Below are positions 45,123-53,644 of a stretch of DNA of 64,000 nt, piece by piece. Position 1 is the first letter of the stretch. Each line of letters begins with the position of its first letter. A program made the position numbers and the translations under genes. The notes beneath the pieces were generated by a model. That model had not been told where the DNA came from, made no database searches, and saw nothing but the letters and a program-made list of their open reading frames with translations. The DNA is from Rummeliibacillus pycnus_A. GTDB taxonomy: Bacteria; Bacillota; Bacilli; Bacillales_A; Planococcaceae. The stretch is from the NCBI RefSeq assembly GCF_044359855.1, contig NZ_CP132291.1:3038001-3102000 (forward strand), in the 5' to 3' direction.

Positions 45123-46670
45123 ATGAAAAGAACAATATTTATGACAGCATGGGACATGGATGTTGAAAAAGGCGGCGTCAACAAAGTAATGCTTCATCGC
45201 TCAGCATTATTCTCAAACAATGACTACCGTTCCGTCCTACTCACAATGGATTTTAAAATGAACTACCCTGAAATCGCATCAGAACTACGTGCAACAGGGC
45301 AACTAGGCAGAGATGTTGAAATTATCAACGTCTATGATTACTATCGTGAAAAATTTGCTAAAAAAGATGTATCGAGCTCACAAAAAGAACAGTACGAACA
45401 AAACGTAAAGAAATATGAAGGTGACTATTGGGTACAAGATGGTGGCTATTTTGCTCGCTATTTCATAAATGGTACCTATATCAAATATAAACAATGGGAC
45501 GATGACGGCATCCTAAAATTCATCGATTATTTCGATGAAAACCGTGTCCGTAATCGTCGCGAAGAATTCCACAAGGATGGCTATAAAATTCGCGAAACAT
45601 TGTACCACCCAGCCAACAATAAAAAGAATCAAGAAAGATATTTTACACCAGATGGTTTCTGTTTCTTAACAATGTGGTTTAACTATCAAACTGGTAAACA
45701 ACAACGGATCTATTTATTTGACCCAGCACACAAAAAAGTAGAGGACTTTGCGAACCGCATAGAATTCCATACGTACTGGCTCGAAGAACTTTGTCGCACC
45801 GAAGTGGTTAAACCAGTTGTGATTGTAGATGGAGCAGCAACAGCAGAACGTGTCATCAATATGAACGAAGACTTAGCATACAAAATCTATATGCTTCACT
45901 CAAATCATTTTGAAGAACCTTACACACTGGGTAGCAAATATCGTGAAGCAGTCCAACCGATTTTGGACATTATTCCAAAAGGTTTCCCAGTTGTCGTCCT
46001 AACTGAACAGCAACAACTTGACCTACACAAGGAAATCGGCAACCGTGGTAATATTCATGTCATTCCAAACTGCGTTGACTTACCAGTAGCAAAAGTAGAA
46101 AAAGATCCACTACTTGTTTCACTTGTAGCACGCTACGCCAAAGATAAACGTATCGACCAAGCTATCGAAGCATTCCTTGAGGTAGCACGTGATGTACCAG
46201 GTGCCAAACTGGAAATCTACGGAGCAGGCGAAGAAGAATCCGAACTAAAAAAATTAATCAAAAAATTAAAAGTACAGCATAGCGTCAAACTAAAAGGCTA
46301 CACAAATCGTACGGACGAAGTGTTTGCCAAATCAACAGTCTCCCTTGTCACATCAAAAGCAGAAGGATTTAGTCTTGTCATGCTTGAATCATTTGCTAAC
46401 CACACACCTGTGGTCAGCTACGAAATCAACTATGGTCCAGCTCAAATCATCAAAGATGGCGAAACAGGCTATCTGGCACCAGATGGAGACATCGAAGCAC
46501 TTGCAGATTGCATCAAAAAACTATTGGCAGACCCAGAAGATGCCAAACGCATGGGCATCAACGCCTTCAACCTAATCAAAGAATCCTACACACCAGAAAT
46601 CTACTATGATAAATGGCGTGACCTAATCGAACAAACCATTGCTGAAGATAAGCAAAAACCATTGTTATAA
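45123..46670 (+). CDS. GT4 glycosyltransferase, TagE/TarM-like teichoic acid glucosyltransferase
   Basis: The 515-residue protein is a retaining GT-B (GT4) enzyme. The N-terminal lobe starts FMTAWDMDVEKGGVNKVMLH. A beta-rich insertion of about 110 residues (roughly 105-215, YFARYFINGTYIKYKQWDDD and on) resembles the DUF1975 module of TagE, TarM and GtfA, which helps multimerisation. The C-terminal lobe has SLVARYAKDKRIDQAIEAF and the E-x7-E motif in EGFSLVMLESF. TagE adds alpha-glucose to poly(glycerol phosphate). I chose ATG 45123, with AAAGGATG upstream; the longer frame from 45075 overlaps the tagH terminator. A terminator follows. Confidence 0.85.
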   Translation: MKRTIFMTAWDMDVEKGGVNKVMLHRSALFSNNDYRSVLLTMDFKMNYPEIASELRATGQLGRDVEIINVYDYYREKFAKKDVSSSQKEQYEQNVKKYEGDYWVQDGGYFARYFINGTYIKYKQWDDDGILKFIDYFDENRVRNRREEFHKDGYKIRETLYHPANNKKNQERYFTPDGFCFLTMWFNYQTGKQQRIYLFDPAHKKVEDFANRIEFHTYWLEELCRTEVVKPVVIVDGAATAERVINMNEDLAYKIYMLHSNHFEEPYTLGSKYREAVQPILDIIPKGFPVVVLTEQQQLDLHKEIGNRGNIHVIPNCVDLPVAKVEKDPLLVSLVARYAKDKRIDQAIEAFLEVARDVPGAKLEIYGAGEEESELKKLIKKLKVQHSVKLKGYTNRTDEVFAKSTVSLVTSKAEGFSLVMLESFANHTPVVSYEINYGPAQIIKDGETGYLAPDGDIEALADCIKKLLADPEDAKRMGINAFNLIKESYTPEIYYDKWRDLIEQTIAEDKQKPLL

Positions 46671-46676
46671 ATAAGT

Positions 46677-46713
46677 AAAACCAGCCTCAGAATCAATTGA
46701 GGCTGGTTTTTGT
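46677..46713 (+). terminator. Terminator after the TagE-like gene
   Basis: AAAACCAGCCTCA pairs with TGAGGCTGGTTTT with a T run. Confidence 0.9.
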
Positions 46714-46842
46714 TTAGAGATAAACCCACAAAACGAACAAATGAAGTCCCCAAGTGGCCGATTCAGAGAAGGTTTAAAATGCTACTATTGTCCGCGACAA
46801 AAAATCCAATCACAACCAGAATCCAAGCCGCGTAATTGAGTT

Positions 46843-47052
46843 GAGTAGTGCAAGTTTGAATGGAGGTTGAGTAGTGCAAAATGGGAGCCGAGTAGTGCAA
46901 GTCATCGACTGAGTGGTGCAAGAGCAGTTGAGTGGTGCAAGTCAGACTCCGAGTGATGCAAAAGAGAAGCCGAGTAGTGCAAGTCATCGACTGAGTAGTG
47001 CAAGAGCAGTCGAGTAGCGCAAGTCAGTCTTTGAGTAGCGCAAGTCATCACG
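46843..47052 (+). repeat. 21-bp-period array, core GAGTAGTGCAAG (second class)
   Basis: About ten units begin with GAGTAGTGCAAG or close variants (GAGTGGTGCAA, GAGTGATGCAA, GAGTAGCGCAAG). Most are 21 bp; two are 19 bp. Two identical blocks, AGTCATCGACT, recur within the array. The array has no shared leader with the GCGAATAAA class. It lies between the TagE-like terminator and the autolysin promoter. Confidence 0.8.
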
Positions 47053-47200
47053 CGCGTCCGAAGCCAATCCAGCACTGAATTCAGCCGATCACCCCCCCTC
47101 CCCCCGACAACTTCCGATATAAAATGCCATCCCATGTTTAAATCACTCCCAATTTAGGTTACAATAACCATATATAACAATCCCTCGAAAGGAGAGCACA

Positions 47201-48778
47201 ATGAATAGGACTATTAAAACAATTGGCATGATTCTAACAATCCTACTATCCACGGTCTTTATCGCACACGGACAAGCCTCTGCAGAAGAATCGGAATCTT
47301 TCGTAAAAAAAGAGGTCAACGAGATTGCCCACATCAAATCTAAAACCGACAAAATCTACAAAAGCCCTGACAACAAAGATGACTTCCAATTAGCCGAAAC
47401 CACCTACACCAGCAGAGCTTATTACGTCAAAAGCAAAACGACAATTAACAAAAAAACGTATTATCAACTATTCCAAGGTTCCAAAGAAATCGGCTGGGTA
47501 GCATCAGGTGACTTAAAACGTAATACACGTACACTGCTAAATACTACAAAATCCACTGTATACATAGCAGGTTCAGGACAATCCTACAACATGCCTTGGG
47601 GTGGTACGAAAAACAAAGTCTTCACATTAAGTGATTATCGTGCGAAAGCATTTAAAATCACTCGTACCGAAACAATTGGCACAGCAACATGGCACCAAGG
47701 TACATTAAACGGTAAATCAGTATGGATCTCAGCAACAGATGTAGAAACAAATCCATACATCGCACTAAACTTAAGAAAACCATCCGACATCACGGCAAAT
47801 GAAATGCGTGCTTTCTTATTAAGTAAAGGGAAATTACCAAACAATATCCTTTATCAACTAGCACCAACATTTGTCACATTACAAAAAGAAGCAGGCATAA
47901 ACGCACAATTTATGTTCGCACATTCCATTTTAGAAACAGGGTGGGGCAGTTCCACCATCTCACAATACAAAAACAATTATTTTGGCTATCAAGCATATGA
48001 TACTTGCGCACTTACATGTGCAAAATACTTCCCAACAGGTAAAGACGGTTTAACTGCATATGCCTACAAAATTTATCGTGATTACTTAACAACAACAGGT
48101 CCATATTACAATGGTCCGACATTGCTTGGCATGAATGTCAAATACGCAACAGACAAAGGTTGGAGTGAGAAAATCGCTAATTTGATGGCGCAAATGAAAC
48201 CTTATAGCAGCTCTTATTATAGTGACAAAGAAGCAAGTACAAAGGTATTCCAAGCACCACAAGAATACGATAACGTCATTCCAGATACAAAAACTCAACC
48301 AGAGCAATATCGTGCCATGCCATCAAGCATCACAGCAAAAGTCGATGTATCAGCAGGAGCAATTGTCTATAGCCTGCCATATATCTACTCAGCTCGATAT
48401 GGTGTATATCAAAAAGGCAAGTCGCTCACATTAAAGGCATACCATACAGATGTCCGTGACTTCAAAAATGAAAGCGGAAAATCAGTACGCTGGTACCGCA
48501 TCCAATATAACGGCAAACAAGCATGGGTTCGTAGCGACCAAATCGCAGTTTCAAACTTAGGCTTTACAAGCGACACTGCAAACCTAAGAGACGGCGCGGA
48601 TACAAAATATACAAAAGTAGCATCAGTCAACAAAAACATGCCAATCAAATTCGTCAAAAAAGACAACAAATATGTTACAAAAAAAGATAAGAATAAAACC
48701 ACTTGGTATCAAATCTACAAACCAGGCACTACCAAAAAAGTATGGATCAGTGGTTCACTAATTCAAATGTATAACTAA
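47201..48778 (+). CDS. Secreted glucosaminidase with GW and SH3 repeats (autolysin)
   Basis: The 525-residue protein has a signal peptide (about 1-28). Two GW/SH3-like units follow (IYKSPDNKDDFQ to EIGWVASGDL; VYIAGSGQSYNMPWGG to KSVWISATDV). The GH73-type glucosaminidase domain is next, residues about 195-330, with catalytic Glu245 in FMFAHSILETGWGSS and YKNNYFGYQAYD. Two SH3 domains (about 355-525) end in TTWYQIYKPGTTKKVWISGS. It should hydrolyse GlcNAc-MurNAc links in the wall; GW units bind teichoic acid. AAAGGAGAG precedes ATG 47201. The 59104 gene is a longer paralogue. Confidence 0.9.
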   Translation: MNRTIKTIGMILTILLSTVFIAHGQASAEESESFVKKEVNEIAHIKSKTDKIYKSPDNKDDFQLAETTYTSRAYYVKSKTTINKKTYYQLFQGSKEIGWVASGDLKRNTRTLLNTTKSTVYIAGSGQSYNMPWGGTKNKVFTLSDYRAKAFKITRTETIGTATWHQGTLNGKSVWISATDVETNPYIALNLRKPSDITANEMRAFLLSKGKLPNNILYQLAPTFVTLQKEAGINAQFMFAHSILETGWGSSTISQYKNNYFGYQAYDTCALTCAKYFPTGKDGLTAYAYKIYRDYLTTTGPYYNGPTLLGMNVKYATDKGWSEKIANLMAQMKPYSSSYYSDKEASTKVFQAPQEYDNVIPDTKTQPEQYRAMPSSITAKVDVSAGAIVYSLPYIYSARYGVYQKGKSLTLKAYHTDVRDFKNESGKSVRWYRIQYNGKQAWVRSDQIAVSNLGFTSDTANLRDGADTKYTKVASVNKNMPIKFVKKDNKYVTKKDKNKTTWYQIYKPGTTKKVWISGSLIQMYN

Positions 48779-48783
48779 CAATA

Positions 48784-48828
48784 ATGGGATCACCTTTAAT
48801 ATACTGGTGATCCCATGTTATTTTTTTC
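48784..48828 (+). terminator. Terminator after the shorter autolysin gene
   Basis: ATGGGATCACC pairs with GGTGATCCCAT, followed by GTTATTTTTTT. Confidence 0.88.
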
Positions 48829-48870
48829 TAAAGAATTTATCCAAATGCTTATTTATATATATTTATTAGA

Positions 48871-48917
48871 GAAGACCATTTTCAACAGTTATAAAACTAT
48901 TGAAAATGACCTTCTCT
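48871..48917 (-). terminator. Hairpin downstream of the truncated regulator
   Basis: GAAGACCATTTTCAA and TTGAAAATGACCTTC form a long imperfect stem. It lies about 150 bp beyond the stop of the truncated DeoR-like gene on the minus strand. Confidence 0.45.
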
Positions 48918-49066
48918 TTCATATTTGAGGGAAATATTATTCGATTATCAATTGGGCATATAATGTTTTGAAAAAGTAAGTTCAATCAATATCTAGTATA
49001 TTTTATATCCCTAAATATCCTCGGCAGCTAACTCGTCAATACCATCCCGATTAGAATTCTCTCATT

Positions 49067-49290
49067 TTAAGCTTTCGCTACTATTAATGAAACCCCATTT
49101 TCTGTGAATCTTTTTTCAGTAGCTTCTGATAATTTGTCATCTGTTACAATAGCTGTCACATCGTTTAATGAACAAATTTGCACCATTACATCTTTATTGA
49201 ATTTCGTATGATCGCATGCTAAATATGTTTCTTTTGAGATCTCTATGATTTTCCTTCTTGTAACGGCTTCTTCAAAACTACCATTTTTAT
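49067..49290 (-). pseudogene. C-terminal fragment of a DeoR-family regulator
   Basis: Reading the minus strand up to the stop TAA at 49069-49067 gives GSFEEAVTRRKIIEISKE, then TYLACDHTKFNKDVMVQICS, NDVTAIVTDDKLSEA and NGVSLIVAKA. This is the effector/oxyanion-hole part of a DeoR-family repressor. The helix-turn-helix part and the start codon are missing: the frame meets phnW sequence of the opposite strand near 49285-49295. The fragment is therefore a deletion remnant. It may have been the regulator of the phosphonate genes. Confidence 0.75.
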
Positions 49291-49475
49291 TCCCAAATGT
49301 TGAATTTGACTTCCACGATTTCTATGAAAATATGAAAAAAGCAGGATTCGTACTATACCCAGGCAAATTAACAGATGTTGATACTTTCCGCATCGGGAAT
49401 ATCGGTGATGTTTCGACAGAAGACTTAAGTGTATTATGTGATGCAATCGATCAATATATGGGAGTGAATGTATAA
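49285..49475 (+). pseudogene. phnW: C-terminal fragment of phnW (2-aminoethylphosphonate-pyruvate transaminase)
   Basis: The frame ending at TAA 49473-49475 encodes FLFPNVEFDFHDFYENMKKA, then GFVLYPGKLTDVDTFRIGNI and GDVSTEDLSVLCDAIDQYMG. This matches the last 60 residues or so of PhnW, which converts 2-aminoethylphosphonate to phosphonoacetaldehyde. All of the PLP-binding part is absent. Its stop overlaps the phnX start (TAATG), the original operon layout. The left end meets a DeoR-like gene on the other strand, so one deletion removed both 5' parts. No ribosome site is present. Confidence 0.85.
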
Positions 49476-50281
49476 TGGCGAAAATTGAAGCGGTAATTTT
49501 AGATTGGGCAGGAACAACAGTAGATTTTGGCTGCTTTGCTCCAGTCAATGTGTTTGTGAACATTTTCAAAACGGCTGGTATTGATGTAACTATTGAAGAA
49601 GCACGAAAACCGATGGGCATGCTGAAAATTGATCATATCCGTACAATGCTAGAAATGCCTAGAATCCAAGAGGAATGGCAAAAACAATACAATCGCCCTT
49701 CAAACGAAGAGGATGTAAATACACTTTACGCTCAATTTGAAGAAGAACTAATGGCTACATTAGCAACTTATACAGATCCTATTTCAACAGTGATTGAGAC
49801 AGTCGCTCATTTAAAAGAGAGAGGCATTAAAATTGGCTCAACAACTGGTTACACTGCTTCTATGATGGAAGTTGTCACAAAAAACGCTAAGCTAAAAGGT
49901 TATACACCAGATTATTTAGTTACACCTGATGATACAAACAGCTATGGTCGTCCATATCCGTTTATGATCTTCCGTAATCTTGAAGCACTAAAAGTATCTT
50001 CTGTAAAAGCTGCTATTAAAGTAGGGGATACAGTATCAGATATGAAAGAGGCAGTAAATGCAGGGATTCCAGCAGTAGGTGTGATTATTGGAAGTTCTGA
50101 AATGGGGCTAACCCAAGAAGAATTTCAATCATTAAGTAACGAACAAAAGAACGAAATCATCGAAAAGGTACGTGCAACCTTCTTAGAAAACGGGGCAAGT
50201 TATACTATTGATAAGATGGCTGATTTGCTTCCTTTAATTGATCAAATAGAAGAAAAACAAATGCAAGTTAATATTCAATAA
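49475..50281 (+). CDS. phnX: Phosphonoacetaldehyde hydrolase
   Basis: PhnX cleaves the C-P bond of phosphonoacetaldehyde to acetaldehyde and phosphate. The 268-residue HAD enzyme has the nucleophile Asp10 in VILDWAGTTVDFG, the Schiff-base Lys51 in MGMLKIDHIR, and GDTVSDMKEAVNAG with the metal-binding Asp. The length is normal and there is no internal damage. The partner phnW is truncated upstream, and the promoter probably was lost with it, so this gene may be silent or depend on read-through. ATG 49475 overlaps the phnW stop. A strong terminator follows. Confidence 0.92.
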   Translation: MAKIEAVILDWAGTTVDFGCFAPVNVFVNIFKTAGIDVTIEEARKPMGMLKIDHIRTMLEMPRIQEEWQKQYNRPSNEEDVNTLYAQFEEELMATLATYTDPISTVIETVAHLKERGIKIGSTTGYTASMMEVVTKNAKLKGYTPDYLVTPDDTNSYGRPYPFMIFRNLEALKVSSVKAAIKVGDTVSDMKEAVNAGIPAVGVIIGSSEMGLTQEEFQSLSNEQKNEIIEKVRATFLENGASYTIDKMADLLPLIDQIEEKQMQVNIQ

Positions 50282-50302
50282 GTACAAACATATTTGTAAC
50301 GA

Positions 50303-50356
50303 AAAGTGCCCTTAGAGTAGACAAGTGAAACGTCTACTTTAAAGGGTGCTTTTATT
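50303..50356 (+). terminator. Terminator after phnX
   Basis: AAAAGTGCCCTT pairs with AAGGGTGCTTTT. Inside it, AGTAGAC pairs with GTCTACT. T-rich sequence follows. Confidence 0.88.
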
Positions 50357-50509
50357 TATATTGGGTTTATTCTTTGGGTAGAGGAACTAGTTTGAAATGC
50401 TATGTTTCTATATAGGTAAAGTTTTCAATAGAAAAGAACTAACGATTGAAAGCTATAAAAAACTGATCGTGGATTAGCCCAGAAAATTCATGGGTTTTGT
50501 CCAGATGAA

Positions 50510-50546
50510 GAGTCCTAAACCACAATAGTTTAGGACTCTCTTTTTT
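50510..50546 (+). terminator. Terminator between phnX and the EAL gene
   Basis: Perfect stem GAGTCCTAAAC / GTTTAGGACTC with loop CACAATA and T6. On the plus strand no gene is seen between it and phnX; on the minus strand it is next to the EAL gene end. Confidence 0.8.
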
Positions 50547-50559
50547 GAAAGGATTAATT

Positions 50560-51432
50560 TCACAAATAATCTGTTGAACTATTAGGAATGCTACCATTCA
50601 GTATTTCTATTTTGGGTTTACCTAGTGCGTAACCTTGGCCATAATGAATTCCAACAGATTGAAGGTATTTTATTTCTTCTATATGTTCTACGCCTTCAGC
50701 AATAATTTTTGTATTAGATTGTTCTGCATAATCATATATCATCGAAGCTAGTTTTTGACTGGCCTCATTTTGATGAATATTTTGAATAAGTGAGCGATCT
50801 AATTTGATAAATTCTGGTTTTAGATAGATTAACGTCTTTAAACTATTGTAGCCAGAGCCCACATCATCAATGGCAATGCGATAACCCTGTGAACGATAAT
50901 TGGAGAGAACTCGCTCAAATTCTTGGAAATCTGTGACAGCACTACGCTCCGTTAGTTCAAAAACGACTTGATTTGGTTGCAGTCCAACATTTTCTAAAAG
51001 TTTTAATGTTTCGCCATTGTGATAGTTTTTATCCAGTAGAATTGATGGATGGACATTTAAAAATAATGTGTAATGCTTTGCAATGGAGTTTTCCGGAAGT
51101 CTAGTCATATATCTTTGTAAAGAAAGATTCCTACAAAACTTTTCAAATGCAAAAACCATATCCGTTTGCCCAACAAATTCATAAAACACATCGGCATTTG
51201 AAAATAATTTTGAGTTAGATGGTCTATTTAACGCCTCAAAGGCAAATGTTTCATCTGTATGCAAATTAACAATGGGCTGGAAAAATGTGTTGAGCTTTTC
51301 GTTTTTTAATATTTTTTTTAGTTCATTGTATCTTTTGAAATTCAAGAGATCCTCATGACGCCGGCTATATAAGTATTTTAAATATGAGAATGAGTTAACA
51401 GGTGAATCCCCGGAATATATTGAAAAATTCAT
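50560..51432 (-). CDS. EAL-domain cyclic-di-GMP phosphodiesterase (stand-alone)
   Basis: The 290-residue protein is a single EAL domain without a GGDEF domain or membrane segment. The metal and substrate motifs are present: FEALNRP (EAL at 66-68), FLNVHPS, FELTER, AIDDVGSGYNSL, FIKLDRSLIQ, AEGVEH and QGYALGKP. It should hydrolyse c-di-GMP to pGpG and thus oppose biofilm formation. No sensory domain is evident; the first 45 residues are polar and uncharacterised. AAGGAGATC precedes ATG 51432. It is a single gene. Confidence 0.9.
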   Translation of the reverse strand: MNFSIYSGDSPVNSFSYLKYLYSRRHEDLLNFKRYNELKKILKNEKLNTFFQPIVNLHTDETFAFEALNRPSNSKLFSNADVFYEFVGQTDMVFAFEKFCRNLSLQRYMTRLPENSIAKHYTLFLNVHPSILLDKNYHNGETLKLLENVGLQPNQVVFELTERSAVTDFQEFERVLSNYRSQGYRIAIDDVGSGYNSLKTLIYLKPEFIKLDRSLIQNIHQNEASQKLASMIYDYAEQSNTKIIAEGVEHIEEIKYLQSVGIHYGQGYALGKPKIEILNGSIPNSSTDYL

Positions 51433-51517
51433 ACGATCTCCTTATGTATAAAGATGTTTTTCCTTATTTTAATGTTTTATTGTTAAAGCAATGTTAATTT
51501 TTTTTAAAGACTTGTAA

Positions 51518-51657
51518 ATGACAGGCAACTGTTATGAATGTGAAGCATCGTGGAAAAATGAGGAACTTTACTTAAATGAGTTCCAAGACTTAAGTACTTT
51601 TCTTCAAGATAAAGGACTTGTTTAAAAGGATGCTCAATTTATTGATCTTGGGGTATG
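51518..51657 (+). pseudogene. Remnant of a small CxxC protein gene
   Basis: ATG 51518 opens a frame reading MTGNCYECEASWKNEELYLN, then EFQDLSTFLQDKGLV and TAA. Past the stop the same frame continues KDAQFIDLGV to TGA. The composition (C-x-E-C pair, acidic tail, FQDLxxFLxxKGL) looks like a real small family of Firmicutes, but I cannot name it. No ribosome site is visible, and an in-frame stop splits the frame. A good terminator follows at 51677, supporting former gene status. Confidence 0.4.
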
Positions 51658-51676
51658 ATTGAAAAAAATAGTGATT

Positions 51677-51719
51677 GAAAACCTTGATTGGCTGTATGCC
51701 ATCAGGGTTTCTTTTTTTG
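51677..51719 (+). terminator. Terminator after the CxxC remnant
   Basis: GAAAACCTTGATTGGC pairs with GCCATCAGGGTTTC. T7 follows. The structure has no intact gene upstream. Confidence 0.8.
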
Positions 51720-51812
51720 TAGCTACCTAGTCCCGAAAAATAGTTCTTTGTTACCTCGATGACTTTTAAAATTTTCTATACTTTCATTTAAATAGAACGA
51801 TGACAAGAATAG

Positions 51813-51929
51813 ATGGCTAGTAATGTATCAGAGAATAAGAGAAATATATGGATATCGATGATAGTATTTACTTTAACTGTAACTACTTTTCTTTGGCCCC
51901 AAGAGTTTGATCCACCAGTTTATAAATAA
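51813..51929 (+). CDS. Possible 38-residue membrane peptide
   Basis: ATG 51813 opens MASNVSENKRNIWISMIVFT followed by LTVTTFLWPQEFDPPVYK. It has one hydrophobic segment of about 17 residues, with charged flanks. The ribosome site is weak. It might be a real small membrane protein, or a chance frame. Confidence 0.3.
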   Translation: MASNVSENKRNIWISMIVFTLTVTTFLWPQEFDPPVYK

Positions 51930-52048
51930 TTATTCGATAAAATCATATGATAATTATCAAAAAAATATCCTTTTAAAAGAACGGAACTGTTGATAATGGT
52001 ACAAAGAATAGTAATTATAAGTGACAAACTATTTTAAGTTAAAATAAC

Positions 52049-52090
52049 AAAAGGTCTGGGGAATAAAGTGATTCTCCAGACCTTTTATTT
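52049..52090 (+). terminator. Terminator hairpin without an obvious gene
   Basis: AAAGGTCTGG-GAAT pairs with ATTC-CCAGACCTTTT; TATTTATATA follows. It could serve hxlR from the minus strand or the small ORF at 51813. Confidence 0.7.
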
Positions 52091-52210
52091 ATATATTTTC
52101 ATAAAAACGCTAGTCAGATAAGGACTGCAGCTGAACGAACACACGAATAGAGCATTAGTAAGAGTAAACAGGGGAGACAAACTTATGACCATCTTAGCCA
52201 AACTGTTGAT

Positions 52211-52582
52211 CTAGTTACAGCGAAGTTCTACCGAGCGACCATTTTGTTGCAACACTTCTACGTGTTTTTCACCCCAGCTACATAAAAGGTCCAACAAATC
52301 ACCTAAGCTATTGCCATAGTCACTTAAACAGTACTCTACTTTTGGGGGAACTTGATTATACACTTTACGTAGAATAATGCCATCAACTTCTAGTTCTCTC
52401 AACTGCTGTGTAAGCATTTTTTGTGTAATGTCAGGAATTGCTCGTTTTAATTCGCTCGTTCGCATTTTTTGGTGACGTAGATTACATAAAATGATAGGCT
52501 TCCATTTACCACCGATAACATCCATTGTAGCTTCAACGCCAATATTATAAATACGTGTATCGGGAGGGGTATTACTTTGCAT
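52211..52582 (-). CDS. HxlR-family transcriptional regulator
   Basis: The 123-residue protein has the winged helix of the HxlR family: GVEATMDVIGGKWKPIILCN, MRTSELKRAIPDITQKMLTQ and QLRELEVDGI. The N-terminal part lacks an extended arm. HxlR, YodB and HypR-type regulators often sense electrophiles or thiol stress through one cysteine; here Cys34 lies in IILCNLRH, and others are Cys84, Cys95 and Cys122. It is divergent from an aldo/keto reductase and an MFS pump, so it probably controls them. AAGGAG precedes ATG 52582. Confidence 0.85.
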   Translation of the reverse strand: MQSNTPPDTRIYNIGVEATMDVIGGKWKPIILCNLRHQKMRTSELKRAIPDITQKMLTQQLRELEVDGIILRKVYNQVPPKVEYCLSDYGNSLGDLLDLLCSWGEKHVEVLQQNGRSVELRCN

Positions 52583-52723
52583 GAATTAAAACTCCTTCAG
52601 TTTGAAAATTTTCTTCCACTTTAGCATATTTTCTTAAGTTTGTCTGTTGAACAGTACTTTTTTCAAAAAAAGATATGGCGTACATCCCTTGATAGCCACA
52701 ATTATTACTTTTTGGTGCCTATA

Positions 52724-52769
52724 GCACTTTAAAGTACTTACTTGTTTAAAAGGACTATGAGCGTATACT
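52724..52769 (+). promoter_or_regulatory. Promoter and candidate HxlR operator of the reductase-MFS genes
   Basis: TTGTTT (52742-52747) and TATACT (52764-52769) are 16 bp apart. Just upstream, GCACTTTAAAGTAC (52724-52737) is a near-perfect palindrome with the exact core ACTTTAAAGT. It lies in the region shared by the divergent HxlR gene. Confidence 0.6.
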
Positions 52770-52800
52770 TAAAAACATCAAACGAGAAGGAGACAACACA

Positions 52801-53634
52801 ATGCAAAATATTATGTTAAACAATTCATATAAAGTACCACAAATGGGACTAGGAGTATTTTTAGTAGAGGATGAAAAGATTCTGACTGATGCTGTCAATT
52901 GGGCATATGAAGCAGGCTATCGTCATTTCGATACAGCTCAAATTTATAACAATGAGGCAATTTTAGGTAAAGCCCTAGCACAAAGAGAGCGTTCAAGCTA
53001 TTTCTTAACAACAAAAGTATGGAATAGTAACACAACTTATGAGGAAACGTTAAATAGTTTTGAGGAATCGCTACAAAAATTACAAACGGATTTTGTGGAT
53101 TTATTGCTTATTCACTGGCCAAGCGAAGGATATGTTGAAAAATGGCGTGCATTAGAAACGTTATACCAACAAGGAAAAGCAAAAGCCATTGGCGTATCAA
53201 ACTTTGAAATCCATCAATTACAAGCATTAATGGAAACAGCTACAATTAAACCGATGATTAATCAAATTGAAACACATCCATACTTCCAACAAAACGAGTT
53301 ACGTGAGTTCATGGAGAAAGAAGGAATTTTCCATCAATCATGGGCACCACTAGGACAGGGATTAAAGGATTTATTTGAAGAGCCTGTTCTACAAGCTTTA
53401 GCCAACAAATATCAAAAATCTGTTCCACAAATCATTTTACGTTGGCATCTTGACCGAAACTCTATTGTTATTCCGAAATCTGTTCATAAAGAACGTTTAG
53501 AAGAAAACATTAATGTTTTTGATTTTACTTTAACCGAGAAGGAATTAGAAGAGATTGCTTCACTTGATCGTGGATTACGAGTAGGACCAAATCCAGCAGA
53601 TGAAGCATGGTTAAAGGAGACTACAGGAAAGTAA
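52801..53634 (+). CDS. Aldo/keto reductase
   Basis: The 277-residue (beta/alpha)8 protein is an AKR5-type NADPH-dependent reductase. The catalytic tetrad is Asp44 and Tyr49 (FDTAQIYNNE), Lys72 (TTKVW) and His105 (LIHWPSEG). GVSNFEIHQL and IVIPKSVHKERLEENI form the cofactor site. Such enzymes reduce aldehydes, such as methylglyoxal, and ketoses. GAGAAGGAG precedes ATG 52801. The MFS gene follows 11 bp after the stop, so they are an operon, which is probably controlled by the divergent HxlR regulator. Confidence 0.9.
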   Translation: MQNIMLNNSYKVPQMGLGVFLVEDEKILTDAVNWAYEAGYRHFDTAQIYNNEAILGKALAQRERSSYFLTTKVWNSNTTYEETLNSFEESLQKLQTDFVDLLLIHWPSEGYVEKWRALETLYQQGKAKAIGVSNFEIHQLQALMETATIKPMINQIETHPYFQQNELREFMEKEGIFHQSWAPLGQGLKDLFEEPVLQALANKYQKSVPQIILRWHLDRNSIVIPKSVHKERLEENINVFDFTLTEKELEEIASLDRGLRVGPNPADEAWLKETTGK

Positions 53635-53644
53635 GGGAGCAACC

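Larger units (their letters stand above)
51433..52210. other. Gene-poor stretch with remnants between the EAL and HxlR genes
   Basis: About 780 bp. It holds a remnant of a small Cys-rich gene, two terminator hairpins and a weak 38-codon membrane ORF, which are listed separately. The rest shows no gene. Confidence 0.4.

Noticed and set aside
49245..49475. A complete small gene starting at 49245
   Set aside because: The frame is the tail of phnW; its first 15 or so codons come from the opposite strand of the DeoR-like gene, and there is no ribosome site.
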